Shown here: positions 25,083 to 33,583 of the stretch, one piece after another
Position numbering within the stretch: the first letter of the stretch is position 1
Layout of the letters: the number at the start of each line of letters is the position of its first letter
Source: CAZTYI01 sp964466185
GTDB lineage: Bacteria; Chlamydiota; Chlamydiia; Chlamydiales; SM23-39
NCBI GenBank assembly: GCA_964466185.1
Contig: CAYXMS010000001.1
Location: forward strand, 22,973-86,972
DNA: 64,000 nt
Reading direction: 5' to 3'
Position numbers and translations under genes: made by a program
Notes under the pieces: model-generated
Told to the model about the DNA's origin: nothing
Database searches by the model: none
The model's input: the letters and a program-made list of their open reading frames with translations, nothing else

Positions 25083-26219
25083 TTAGAAACTAAAAGTTAC
25101 TTTAAAGTTTCCACCGTGCAGGTATAAATCAGGTGCTGAAGTGTTTCTCAGCATGTTAAAATATCCTGCTAGCATGTTTTGATTCCAATACACGTTGAAT
25201 ACATAGCTTAGAGCTAAATCAACATGCCAGTCACGATCAGAGAAATACTTGCCCCAGCTGAAACCGATTTCAGTTTCTAAAGCAGGTCTTAAATAATCTG
25301 CCTTATCTCTGATATCATATGTGCTGGATCCGTTTAATACGTCTGCTTGATACGTTTTGTTATGCTTATCTAATTTATAGTGCGTATGCAGAACCATAGC
25401 GGTTAAATCGCTAAGCATGCTAAATCCGCATCCCCAGTTCCATTTGCTATTTAAGCTAAACTTAGGGCCAATGCCGAAAGCGTTAGACTTAACTGATATT
25501 GGAAGAAGATTAGAAGAAGTATTAGCATGGTAATATCTCCAATTACCGGATAGTTTTTGCTTTAGCCAAGCAGCTCTTAAACCTATGATAGGCTTTAAGA
25601 TTAACTTCTCACCATTATAAAAGTGGCGAGTTAAGTTTAAATCTACAAAGTCCATGTCAAGTTTCCATTTGCTTTTGATATTTAAACCATAATAAAGGTT
25701 AATATCATTAATGGAAGAACTGCACAAAGTACTTAAAGATAAGTATTTGTTATTAGCAGGGTCAGCATCGGCTTTTTTGCTGGATGAATCTTTAAAATGG
25801 AAATATTCTGAATATAAAGACCATTTATCTCTTTCAATATCCCATCCGGCACGGAGTTTAAAGCCGAATTCCCAATCAAACTCATTGGTTACAAGACCAA
25901 TAGTTCTATAATGAGAATTCATAAGCTCTACTCTTTCAGCCAGCTGCATGCCTTCTTGCAGGGGATGTAAATATAACGCATTGCCGCCGACAAAGAATCC
26001 CCAGCCGTCAGCAACATCAATTCTACCAGGAGCATTATAGCCTTTCATCAGCTGATATGGCTCTATACCATAACCCGGACTATAACCTTCCTGTTTTTGG
26101 TTTTTTTCCTTTCTTAGCTGCTGTCTTCCATTATTGCCCTTGACGGTACCTGCAGAAAAGCTGGTACTCAGAGCTAAAGCAGCTAATAAGGTTGATAAAA
26201 TAAAAAATTTTGTTTTCAT
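25083..26219 (-). CDS. MOMP-like outer membrane protein, paralogue 5
   Basis: About 378 residues. The first ATG is at 26231, but the ATG at 26219 (MKTKFFILSTLLAALAL) has GAGGA six bases upstream and gives a cleaner signal peptide. Family block YSPGYGIEPYQLMKGYN, then GRIDVADGWGFF. Shared strands are FKLRAGWDIERDKWSLYSEY, LTRHFYNGEKLILKPIIG and IGPKFSLNSKWNW. The C-terminal NFKVTFSF ends in Phe. It is the most basic and divergent member with paralogue 6. Function as a porin-like surface protein is inferred. Confidence 0.8.
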   Translation of the reverse strand: MKTKFFILSTLLAALALSTSFSAGTVKGNNGRQQLRKEKNQKQEGYSPGYGIEPYQLMKGYNAPGRIDVADGWGFFVGGNALYLHPLQEGMQLAERVELMNSHYRTIGLVTNEFDWEFGFKLRAGWDIERDKWSLYSEYFHFKDSSSKKADADPANNKYLSLSTLCSSSINDINLYYGLNIKSKWKLDMDFVDLNLTRHFYNGEKLILKPIIGLRAAWLKQKLSGNWRYYHANTSSNLLPISVKSNAFGIGPKFSLNSKWNWGCGFSMLSDLTAMVLHTHYKLDKHNKTYQADVLNGSSTYDIRDKADYLRPALETEIGFSWGKYFSDRDWHVDLALSYVFNVYWNQNMLAGYFNMLRNTSAPDLYLHGGNFKVTFSF

Positions 26220-26591
26220 TTTTTTCCTCATACTGTGTTGATAGCTTATACCTTTTATAAGGTTTTTTTCTTTTGGATAACAAAAAAAATTTACTATGGC
26301 AACTATTTTTTTTAAAAAAGAGGGAAAACTTTTTTAAAATGAGACTTTTAAGTTCTTTTTTAGGCTTTTTTTAAGAAGTTGGTCTTTTTAAGTTAATAAA
26401 ATTGTTTGTTTGTTTAAGAAGCTTTTATTTAAATGGTTATGTTTTGTATTTAACAAAAGAATAAATTGTTGAAAAATAAAAACCAGCCCTTTTTTGTTTA
26501 GTTAAAAAAAATAAAAAATATTTTTTATTTGAAGAAATATTTTCAGGAAAATTCTTAAAAATAAGAAATAAAAGAATAGATGCCAGTTTTT
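26220..26591. other. 372-base AT-rich spacer before MOMP-like paralogue 5
   Basis: No gene, and no TTGAAA/TATNNT module like that of paralogues 1-3. A small inverted repeat ACCTT/AAGGT lies at about 26250, near the start of paralogue 5. An AT-only 22-bp palindrome at 26509-26530, about 60 bases after the stop of paralogue 6, could act as a weak terminator. Confidence 0.4.
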
Positions 26592-27650
26592 TTAGAAAAC
26601 AACGGCCAGCTTAAAACTTAAGCCATGAAGGGTTAAATCCCCATGTTTTCCATTAGTATTTAATCTGACTAAATCATCTATGCTTCTTAAAACATTTTGC
26701 TCCCAAAAACGCTGCATTTCATAGCCTAGCAGCAGCTCTAAATGCCAACTGCGATTATTGAAATAAGAGCTCCAACCCAGACCCCCTCCAATTTGCATGT
26801 TGGGAATTAAAAAAGAAGGACTATTTTTAAAAGAACTGTTATTGGCCGGGTTATCGCGGTCTGCTATATTATAGGTTACATCATGCTTTTGATAGAATAA
26901 AGAAGCCAGGCTTTCTGCATAAACCTTTAATCCATAAGGAAGTAAAAAATTAAGATGGCAATTGATCTTGGGCCCAATCAACCAGTTGTCGTCTTCTGTT
27001 TTCACTGTTACTATATTATCATCTATAATGTAGTGTCTGATTTCAATCTCTTGGCTATTCAAAGCTGATCTAAGGCCGAATCCTGCATTTAATGTCAGCT
27101 GCATGCCCGAATAAAAAGGCCTGGATGCCCATAGATCCAAATAATTTAAATGTAAATACCGGTTGGCTGAAATTTTTTCGTTGTCGGCAGTTGAATCATT
27201 GTAAATCCATAAAGGAGTGGCTAAAACTTCTGTAGAATTAAAAGAGGCTTCATCATCGGCATACAAACGTGTATACTGGAAAGCAATTTTCCAATCATCA
27301 AAATCTGAATTATAAGTTGCTCCCAGTTTGAATCCGGGAGTATAGTCAGGTTCAAATTTAACCAGATGAGTCCGGTTGCCAGCATCTGCGTAGCTGCCAA
27401 TATTCAAACCTTCTTCTAAAGCCTGCCATAGGATAAAAGAACCGGTTACTTCTACATCGAAGGCTTCTTTGACATTATATCTGGCCGGAGTATTATAAAT
27501 GCCTACCATTTGACTTTCTTCAATTCCATGCCCTTGTTTAATATAGGAAGTCTCTTGATTGGAAAGTGTGGAATCAGATTCTGTTTGCGAAAAAACAAAA
27601 GAGGTAAGACAAAGGCAAACAGCAAAAATAGATTTAAAAAATTTAGCCAC
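26592..27650 (-). CDS. MOMP-like outer membrane protein, paralogue 6
   Basis: 352-residue exported barrel protein starting at GTG (27650) with GGGAGA nine bases upstream. The signal peptide ends near FVFS. Family block IKQGHGIEESQMVGIYN, then ARYNVKEAFDVEV. Shared strands are FKLGATYNSDFDDWKIAFQY, ASRPFYSGMQLTLNAGFG and IGPKINCHLNFLL. The C-terminal LSFKLAVVF ends in Phe. It closes the array on the upstream side. Confidence 0.8.
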   Translation of the reverse strand: MAKFFKSIFAVCLCLTSFVFSQTESDSTLSNQETSYIKQGHGIEESQMVGIYNTPARYNVKEAFDVEVTGSFILWQALEEGLNIGSYADAGNRTHLVKFEPDYTPGFKLGATYNSDFDDWKIAFQYTRLYADDEASFNSTEVLATPLWIYNDSTADNEKISANRYLHLNYLDLWASRPFYSGMQLTLNAGFGLRSALNSQEIEIRHYIIDDNIVTVKTEDDNWLIGPKINCHLNFLLPYGLKVYAESLASLFYQKHDVTYNIADRDNPANNSSFKNSPSFLIPNMQIGGGLGWSSYFNNRSWHLELLLGYEMQRFWEQNVLRSIDDLVRLNTNGKHGDLTLHGLSFKLAVVF

Positions 27651-27765
27651 GGTTTTTTCTCCCGTTATTTTATTTTAACTAATTTAATAAAATAAGATTT
27701 TTAAAGATATTTTTCAATTCGTCTTTTTTGATTAGCCTAAGTCTGTAAAAGAACTACGTTAGAAA

Positions 27766-27965
27766 GGCCATGATATTTTAGGATGCGCCTTAAGTCTTGC
27801 GAAAATTGCGAGTCCCTTGCCTTGTCGTTAGTGGTTAAAAGTTCTAAAAGATAGGAGCGGTGCTGCTACCTTAAAAAGTCTTTTCAATATTGGCGACAAG
27901 GAATTTGCTGGTTTTTAGGTGCCATGGCGGTTTTATTTTAGCTATCGGAAAACTCTGAGTTTTTT
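27766..27965 (+). ncRNA. Candidate rod-shaped structured RNA, 6S-like
   Basis: A gene-free segment folds by eye into one long rod. CCATGATA (27768-27775) pairs with TATCGG (27943-27948). ATGCGCCT (27783-27790) pairs with AGGTGCCAT (27917-27925, one bulge). CCTTGTCGTTA (27820-27830) pairs with TGGCGACAAGG (27891-27901). AAAAGA (27846-27851) pairs with TCTTTT (27879-27884). Between the second and third helices is a large asymmetric bubble (28 against 15 bases). A short hairpin AAAACT/AGTTTT with a T-run (27949-27965) would terminate it on the plus strand. Size of about 185 bases, a central bubble and proximity to ygfA recall 6S RNA. No promoter was identified. Confidence 0.35.
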
Positions 27966-28035
27966 AACTTAAATGGAGGAGCGGAATTTCCTCCTCATGT
28001 CTAAAGACAGCGGTATCCATGCTGTTATTTTTTTG
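27966..28035 (+). mobile_element. 3' fragment of a HEARO/IscB-type element
   Basis: The segment matches the 3' ends of the copies at 46812-47196 and 32850-33663: GGAGG(A/G)GC, ATTTC(C/T)TCC, TCTAAAGA and CCATGCTGT followed by a T-rich stretch. Like them it ends immediately before ATGA (28036-28039). Here the ATGA starts only a nine-codon frame. The 5' part of the element is missing. Confidence 0.5.
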
Positions 28036-28086
28036 ATGAAATATTCTTTGTTTTCAGGCATATAAAAAAAAAGATGGAATAAGGAT

Positions 28087-28587
28087 ATGTCTAAAAATTT
28101 AAAAATTTTAACTTTTATCTGTTTGCAATTATGTTGCCTTTCGCTTTTCAGCGCTTCTTTATTTTTAATCAATGATTCTAAATGGCAGTTGACGGCTTTA
28201 ATAGAAGCAGCAGATGGTACTAAATTGGATACAGTAGTGTTAGAAAAAGGAAAAAAGATCCGCTGGAACACTGAACTATATAATAGTAAGGCAAAAGTGC
28301 CGCAAGTCACCACTTATTCACTGACGCCTTTTACAGTCACCTGGCTTTGCCCTAATAAGGGAACTTATTCTGTTTGTACGGCAATCTCTTCAGGAGCTAC
28401 CGTTTCGGCTCATAGCGGATTTGGCAATTTTCGCTGCACGACTGAAGAAGAACTTAGAGAACAAAGAGAAAATATTGAAAAAGGACTGGAAGAACAAGAA
28501 AAAAGCTTGAAAAAAGAATTAAAATGTCCGCCCTGTCCTTCTCAAGAGAAGGGGGAAAATGTTGAAAAACAACAATCTAATAATTAA
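28087..28587 (+). CDS. Hypothetical exported protein with coiled-coil tail
   Basis: 166 residues. A signal peptide ends near SLFSA (about residue 22). An Ig-like or beta-rich middle follows (LFLINDSKWQLTALIEAADG, TYSLTPFTVTWLC, GTYSVCTAISSGATVSA), with three to four Cys that could form disulfides in the periplasm. From residue 118 comes a charged helix (TEEELREQRENIEKGLEEQE) and a CPPCPS motif. AAGG precedes the ATG closely. No family named with confidence. It lies convergent to ygfA, and an element 3' end lies just upstream and may have replaced its promoter region. Confidence 0.55.
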   Translation: MSKNLKILTFICLQLCCLSLFSASLFLINDSKWQLTALIEAADGTKLDTVVLEKGKKIRWNTELYNSKAKVPQVTTYSLTPFTVTWLCPNKGTYSVCTAISSGATVSAHSGFGNFRCTTEEELREQRENIEKGLEEQEKSLKKELKCPPCPSQEKGENVEKQQSNN

Positions 28588-28616
28588 TGTTTTTAGCTTT
28601 TTGGTATGCATAAGAG

Positions 28617-29144
28617 TTAAAAAAATAAAACAGCTTTTAAAGGGACGTCGTGCTTTTCAATAGGTAGAAAATCTTGAGAGAAATTTTCTTTTAAACCTAT
28701 TCCAATAGTATAGGCATGAGAAAGCTCTTTTAAAAAGCGATCATAATAGCCTTTTCCATGGCCGAGTCTATGTCCTCTTTTATCAAAAGCCAGGGCGGGA
28801 ACTAAAATGAGTTTAATTTCCGGGAGTTTTAAATCGCAAACAGGTTCTTTAGGCTCCATGATTTTAAATTTGAGATGTTTTTTTAATTGGCTTAAATCTT
28901 TAACCAGACAGGGTTTAAGATTATTTTCGTAAATTTTAGGTAAAACCAGTTTTTCCTGGGCGCATAAAATCTGGTTTAAAGGCCAAAGATCTATCTCATA
29001 ATTTAAAGCGGCAAAAGATAGAATTTTGGGATATTTTTTACAAAGCGGCAAAAGCGTATTAAGAGCTTTTTGAGCAGCTTCCTGCTTTCTTTTTTCCGAG
29101 ATTTTAATATTTTTAAATTTTTTCCTCAAAACTGTTTTATTCAT
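28617..29144 (-). CDS. ygfA: 5-formyltetrahydrofolate cyclo-ligase
   Basis: Converts 5-formyl-THF to 5,10-methenyl-THF with ATP, in folate metabolism. 175 residues. The N-terminal basic helix (MNKTVLRKKFKNIKIS) and the ATP/substrate loops LVPALAFDKRGHRLGHGKGY YDRFL (family signature with GxGxGxYDR) and LPIEKHDVPL near the C-terminus are visible. The start overlaps the stop of the MORN-like lipoprotein gene by eight bases (ATGAATAA). In Chlamydia ygfA also lies between a CT648-type gene and recA. Confidence 0.9.
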   Translation of the reverse strand: MNKTVLRKKFKNIKISEKRKQEAAQKALNTLLPLCKKYPKILSFAALNYEIDLWPLNQILCAQEKLVLPKIYENNLKPCLVKDLSQLKKHLKFKIMEPKEPVCDLKLPEIKLILVPALAFDKRGHRLGHGKGYYDRFLKELSHAYTIGIGLKENFSQDFLPIEKHDVPLKAVLFF

Positions 29145-30399
29145 GAAAATCGGGCCTGCCTTTGGAATAGATGACTTTTTTTAAAAAATTACCGTGTTTG
29201 TCAAATAAAGTAGCAAGACCCTCTCCTTCCTGAATAGAAGAGGTTTCTTTTTTTTCTCCCTTTTTATAATATTTACCCTTTTTTAAAAGGTCATTGTCAT
29301 ATTCTTCTACCAACATTAAAGAGCCGTCTTCATAGAAAGAAGTGCTAAGGCCATTTTTTTTGTTATGATTTAATTCCGAAGAAGAAGCTAATTGCCCATT
29401 TTCATACCACGTTTTAACCTCTCCTTGTATTTTGTCGTCAGACCATTGTAGGCTGATTTTAGCAACTCCGTTAGGAAAATATTCTATTTCTTCACCTTCT
29501 TTTTTGCCGTTTTTTTGGTGGTATAAATGAATTAAAGATCCTTGGGAATTAAAACGTTTTACAACGCCATAGGCTTGTCCTTCCTGATATTCGATTTGGG
29601 TTTTTTCTCCGTTTTCATGGAAAAGAGTTTTAAAGCCGGTTTGATCTTGTATGAAACTGACAAGTTCTTGTTTTGGGTTAAAATAAACTCCTTCTAAGAG
29701 CAGATTGTTTTGATAGTGTTCTTTAAAAGCCAGTTTGCCATTTTTAAAATAACCAAAGGCTGATCCATTTTTTTGGTTGTGCTGATAATTTGCTTTTTCT
29801 TTGAAATTTCCATTTTCAAAAAAAGTGATTAGCTGGCCGTGAATCTCATTATGCAAATAAGGAACTATTTTTTTCTTTTTGCCGGAAGAATAATAATAAG
29901 CACCTTCTTTTTCCAGCAGCCCTTGTTCATAAAAAAAACTGCCTAAAATATTCCCTTCTTCATCAAAAGCTAGGCTTTGCTGATCAAAAAGCCACTGTTT
30001 TTTATCTTCTAAAGCAAGCGAAGCAGGGCCTCCAATGACCTTTGCTTGCATAGCTAATTGTCCGTTAGGATAATATTCTAAATATTGACCGCAGGCATTG
30101 GAATCTATAGCTTCTAAATATTGCCAAAGATTGCCATTTTTATAATAAGAAGTAATCTTGGATTTTTTAACAGCCCGGTTATGGGGCTGATAAACCCGGA
30201 CTACCTGTTTGTAGGGCTGCGGTTTTGCAAAGTCTGTTTTTTGAAAAGTTTTTAAACGGTCTTGCTGAGAAATGGTTTTTGTCATATCTGTTCTGTCTAT
30301 TATCTGTAAACAGACCAGCTCTTCCGAAGGTTTGGGACCGCAGCTGTTAAATAGCGAAAAAATTAAAAACAGATAAAAATATAAAAAACGTTTATTCAT
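29137..30399 (-). CDS. Lipoprotein with MORN_2/YwqK-type repeats (CT648-like)
   Basis: 420 residues with a lipoprotein signal (MNKRFLYFYLFLIFSLFNSC), the Cys at residue 20 being the lipidation site. The body is a run of about ten YY-x-NG-x-L repeats, including YYKNGNLWQYLEA, YYPNGQLAMQAKV, FFENGNFKEKANY, YFKNGKLAFKEHY, WYENGQLASSSEL and FYEDGSLMLVEEY. This is the MORN variant family found in many bacterial surface proteins. It overlaps ygfA downstream and the 198-residue gene upstream by eight bases each, so the three form a tightly coupled operon. The role is unknown; surface or periplasmic interaction is inferred. Confidence 0.75.
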   Translation of the reverse strand: MNKRFLYFYLFLIFSLFNSCGPKPSEELVCLQIIDRTDMTKTISQQDRLKTFQKTDFAKPQPYKQVVRVYQPHNRAVKKSKITSYYKNGNLWQYLEAIDSNACGQYLEYYPNGQLAMQAKVIGGPASLALEDKKQWLFDQQSLAFDEEGNILGSFFYEQGLLEKEGAYYYSSGKKKKIVPYLHNEIHGQLITFFENGNFKEKANYQHNQKNGSAFGYFKNGKLAFKEHYQNNLLLEGVYFNPKQELVSFIQDQTGFKTLFHENGEKTQIEYQEGQAYGVVKRFNSQGSLIHLYHQKNGKKEGEEIEYFPNGVAKISLQWSDDKIQGEVKTWYENGQLASSSELNHNKKNGLSTSFYEDGSLMLVEEYDNDLLKKGKYYKKGEKKETSSIQEGEGLATLFDKHGNFLKKVIYSKGRPDFHE

Positions 30400-30988
30400 T
30401 TAAAAACTCTCTTTTCAACAAATTTAAATTGGTTAAAAAAGTATTGTATGGGGTTTTGCTAAGGCTTATTTTCTTGACTATAAGCTGCGGAGAATTAGAA
30501 CTTGGTTGATAAGAACTTATATATTCTTCTTCAATTAAACTTAAAAGCTGCATAATATCAGAGCTTGCTGCTTCAACAGGATAGCTGATTTCTTCACTTT
30601 CAATAATTTTATTCTTAAAATCTTTTTTGAGATTTTTTTGCTTGAATTTCAAGGGGCGATTTATTTTTTTTAATCTTTTTTGAAAGTCGGGATTATTTTT
30701 AAATGCAGATATGGCATTTAATTTTTGCATTTGATTTTTTTCGTTTTTCAAAAGTTTAATTTTTTCCAAAGTATTTTGTAGGAAAAAGGGGTCTGCTTGA
30801 CGGTACCTGGCAAGCTGTCTTTTCCATTTTTCTTTTTCCAGACTGCGTTTTTGGCCCAGCTGCTGCATATTTTTTAAAGTTTTGCCTAAATTATAAACCA
30901 AGTTGATTTTATGGAAATATAAGGCTATTAATAGCAGAGGCAGTAAAACAAAAAATGCAAGAATAAGATAGCGGTATTTTAAAAGCAT
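30392..30988 (-). CDS. Membrane-anchored hypothetical protein (CT647-like)
   Basis: 198 residues with one N-terminal membrane segment (YLILAFFVLLPLLLIALYF) followed by a Lys-rich helical stretch (MQQLGQKRSLEKEKWKRQLA) and a C-terminal domain ending DNLLKREFLNE-like. The protein is predicted to sit in the inner membrane with the body outside the cytoplasm. The position between CT646-like and CT648-like genes matches Chlamydia. Its stop overlaps the lipoprotein start by eight bases. No catalytic motif. Confidence 0.65.
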   Translation of the reverse strand: MLLKYRYLILAFFVLLPLLLIALYFHKINLVYNLGKTLKNMQQLGQKRSLEKEKWKRQLARYRQADPFFLQNTLEKIKLLKNEKNQMQKLNAISAFKNNPDFQKRLKKINRPLKFKQKNLKKDFKNKIIESEEISYPVEAASSDIMQLLSLIEEEYISSYQPSSNSPQLIVKKISLSKTPYNTFLTNLNLLKREFLNE

Positions 30989-31004
30989 GTTTTCTTGTCA
31001 AAGT

Positions 31005-31432
31005 TGTAAAGCCAGCAAAATAGCCTGTAAAGCTGGTTCATGTAAAGCCAAGAGGCCATTTTTTTAGGCATATTTTTTAAGTTTGTAAAATTCCTCTTTT
31101 TAAGTTTTGCACATACAATATGTTGAAACCTGATTAGCATATAATGTTGTCTTGAGGCTTTTTTTTTGTAAAGCCAAAAACACCCTTGTAAAGCCAGTAA
31201 AAACTGTCTTTTTTGCCTGTTTTTGACCCTAAACCCTGATAAAAGGCTGTAAAACAGGCTTGTAAAGCCAAGAAAAAAGTAATTTTTAGACAAATATGTT
31301 AATCTTTTTTTTAGAATTTTTCAAGTAAATCTAAACTACTATATGTAGGATAGGCACAACTACATACTGTATACAGTTTGGAAAAACCTGTAAAGCCAAG
31401 AACAGACCTGTAAAGCCAGCAATGTAAAGCCA
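31005..31432 (+). repeat. Iteron-like array of TGTAAAGCCA
   Basis: The 10-mer TGTAAAGCCA occurs at 31005, 31041, 31167, 31187, 31261, 31389, 31409 and 31423, with one variant (TGTAAAGCTG) at 31026, all in one orientation. Two groups repeat the same spacing: 31005/31026/31041 (21 and 15 bases) and 31389/31409/31423 (20 and 14). A 12-bp palindrome ACTGTATACAGT lies at 31366-31377. The array fills the 481-base gap between the CT646-like and CT647-like genes. No other gene is supported in the gap. Confidence 0.8.
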
Positions 31433-31469
31433 ACAGGGCCATTTTTATAATTTGTTTTTTTTCTTTTTT

Positions 31470-32849
31470 CTAAGAATTGCAGTTAATGTGAAAAATAGCT
31501 TTATAAAACTCTTCCGAACCTTCCCAAACCATTTCCGGCTTAGATAAAATTTTAGGATCCTGTTGCAAGGCCGTATGGATTTTCCTGGCTAAAATGGGAT
31601 TTTGAATTTTAAAAACCACTTCTATTTTGGCCAGATAAGGGGCTTGTAAATTTCCTATTTTAGGCAAAGATACAAGTTCGTATTGAAAACTAGTAATTTC
31701 TACCTGGTTTTGGGGAATCAGCGGATGAGAAGAGAGCCAATGTAAAACATAGCTGGCCTTGAGAGGTTTTTTGCTGAAAGGATTGGCTTTTTGATGTCTT
31801 AATTCAAATAAATTATGATTTAGTTCCTCAAGGGTTTTGGGCGGCGGAGAAAAGAGCAAAGCACCATTTTTCAGCAGTTTTTGTTTTTTTTCAAAAAGCA
31901 ATTTTTCTCCTTGCCAGACAATTACGCCTGATAGAGTAAGTAAAAAGGCAATGGCGGCAGTTAAAACCTTGTGTTTTTTCTTCCAGATTCTTTCAGGAAA
32001 AAATTCCAAGTCGCGGAACTGCATAAATTTTTTTTCTGTAGTTTCTAAAGCAGCTCCTATTGGAATTGCAAAAATGCTTTTCTCTGTTTCTGTTTCCAGT
32101 AAAGAAGAAATATTTTTTTTGTTTTTAGAAGAGATTAACAAATCTATGTGTTTTAACAGGTGCTTGTTGCCGGTTAAAAGCAAAGGCAGTTTTTCTTGCT
32201 TTGCAAAAAAATCCAGGGTTTGGCTGATTTGTTGGTTTAATTCTTCTAACAGCTGTTTTTTGTCCCGCCCCAGTTTTTCGATGCTTTGTTCTTCTTTTTG
32301 ACTGATGGCATTTATACCTATATGAATGTTATATCCGGCTTTTAAGGTTTTGTCTTTGATCTTTAAACAAACAGTTTCTTCTTCGGCAAAATGCATGATC
32401 AATAAATCCGTGTTTTGAGGAAAGAAAACTCTAGCAAACCGAAACAGCGCTTGCTGGGAAGATACCGCCATATGAGGATCTATTTTTTTTAGAAAAAAAC
32501 CTAAATGTTTTTTTTTAATAATCTGAAAAGAAAAAAAAGCTTTTTTGTTAGAGATTTTTTGAATTTTGGCGGCAACTGCAGTTTCGTCTTTAGGTAAAAT
32601 TGTTACGATTTCTTTTTGCAAGTTAAGGTTTTTTTGTAAAAAACGTTGGCTAATTTTTTGAGCCTCTACATTTTTAATAAAAACTTGCTGAGGGGGTAAA
32701 ACCCCGGCTGAAAAATTTTTTTTACAATACTTGTCAAGCTGCTTTACATCGTTTTTCAAAGTCTTTTTAAGCTTTAAAATCTTACCTTTTTCTGAAATTT
32801 CAGCTATTAAAGCTTTGTCTTTTTCTAGAAAAATACCCAATCTGTTCAT
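31470..32849 (-). CDS. Single-span membrane protein (CT646-like), start codon at an element insertion site
   Basis: About 459 residues from the ATG at 32849 (MNRLGIFLEKDKALIAEIS). The open frame continues 33 codons upstream, but only into the decayed IscB element and only from a TTG. An N-terminal cytoplasmic domain of about 295 residues is followed by one membrane segment (VLTAAIAFLLTLSGVIVW, near residue 300) and a C-terminal domain of about 145 residues. That topology recalls GspL/PilM-N-like assembly proteins, but no motif proves it. Order with the CT647/CT648-like genes matches Chlamydia. The ATG is part of the ATGA abutting the element, and no clear ribosome binding site precedes it. 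Confidence 0.65.
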   Translation of the reverse strand: MNRLGIFLEKDKALIAEISEKGKILKLKKTLKNDVKQLDKYCKKNFSAGVLPPQQVFIKNVEAQKISQRFLQKNLNLQKEIVTILPKDETAVAAKIQKISNKKAFFSFQIIKKKHLGFFLKKIDPHMAVSSQQALFRFARVFFPQNTDLLIMHFAEEETVCLKIKDKTLKAGYNIHIGINAISQKEEQSIEKLGRDKKQLLEELNQQISQTLDFFAKQEKLPLLLTGNKHLLKHIDLLISSKNKKNISSLLETETEKSIFAIPIGAALETTEKKFMQFRDLEFFPERIWKKKHKVLTAAIAFLLTLSGVIVWQGEKLLFEKKQKLLKNGALLFSPPPKTLEELNHNLFELRHQKANPFSKKPLKASYVLHWLSSHPLIPQNQVEITSFQYELVSLPKIGNLQAPYLAKIEVVFKIQNPILARKIHTALQQDPKILSKPEMVWEGSEEFYKAIFHINCNS

Positions 32850-33583
32850 GAAAAATGACAGCATGGCAACCAACTTCTTGCGCTGTTGGAAAAAATGCCG
32901 CCCCTCCGTTCGGTTAAAAATGTTTTTACGGTTTCTAATAAAATACAATCTGCAGCTTTTGCAGAAGCGTGTATTTTTAGATTATTTAATTTTCTAAGAT
33001 CAAAATAACTAGTTTTTCTTTTTCCAAAAATAAAGCATTCAATTCCATTAAATAATACTTTATCAAACTTTTGAAAATCGCTAATAAACCGGGAGGCGGT
33101 ATTTTTGATATGAGAAGTTAGTTTATGTTGAATGGATGGAGCAAGCCAACCCTTTTTTTTATTTCCACGCTTTAAGAACCCGTCTTTTCTATACCATGTT
33201 TTGCGAGATCTTCTAGCTCTTCGATATTGTTTTCTTTCTGCCTTTAGTTTAACCATATCAGTTCTTAATTGAAATTCTGAGGTATAGACCTCTCTGGTTT
33301 CTGCGATAGCAGATGCCCCAATATATGAATATCCGCTATTAATACCTAATAATACAGGATAAATAATAGATACAATCGTGTTCTGTTCCGCCTGTCTTGT
33401 AGTAGTTAGAGTCGCATCGGGATTGTTGGAAAAGGTTTTTAAATGAGCCACACCGACTCTTTCTTTCAGGTTTTTAAATGGCTGATCACAGTTAAGCCAA
33501 TGGCTTTTGCTAGGAACTTGCGAACAGCCCCTGGCTGAAATATTCGTAGGTGTGTATGTATTTTTTTTAACTAACTTTTGCAT
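32846..33583 (-). pseudogene. iscB: Decayed iscB (OMEGA RNA-guided HNH/RuvC nuclease)
   Basis: A 245-codon frame with ATG at 33583 and AAGGAG seven bases upstream. Residues 77-92 (VLLGINSGYSYIGASA) are RuvC-I, but the catalytic Asp is Asn (residue 82). Residues 118-150 form the Arg-rich bridge helix and the following block (KQYRRARRSRKTWYRK, GWLAPSIQHKL), a hallmark of IscB. The RuvC-II, HNH and RuvC-III domains are missing. After about residue 165 the sequence jumps to the C-terminal domain (FDKVLFNGIECFIFGKRK, SYFDLRKLNNLKIHASA) and ends LTERRGG. Residues 1-70 overlap the conserved RNA part of the element. The TGA stop is inside the ATGA that starts the next gene. It cannot be a working nuclease. 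Confidence 0.8.

Noticed and set aside
30979..31293. 104-codon open frame on the minus strand between the CT646-like and CT647-like genes
   Set aside because: It starts at TTG, and much of it is translation of the TGTAAAGCCA repeats (WLYK-type words). No ribosome binding site or family seen.
31005..31432. Possible CRISPR array
   Set aside because: The repeat is only 10 bases, spacers vary from 4 to about 120 bases, and no cas genes are present.
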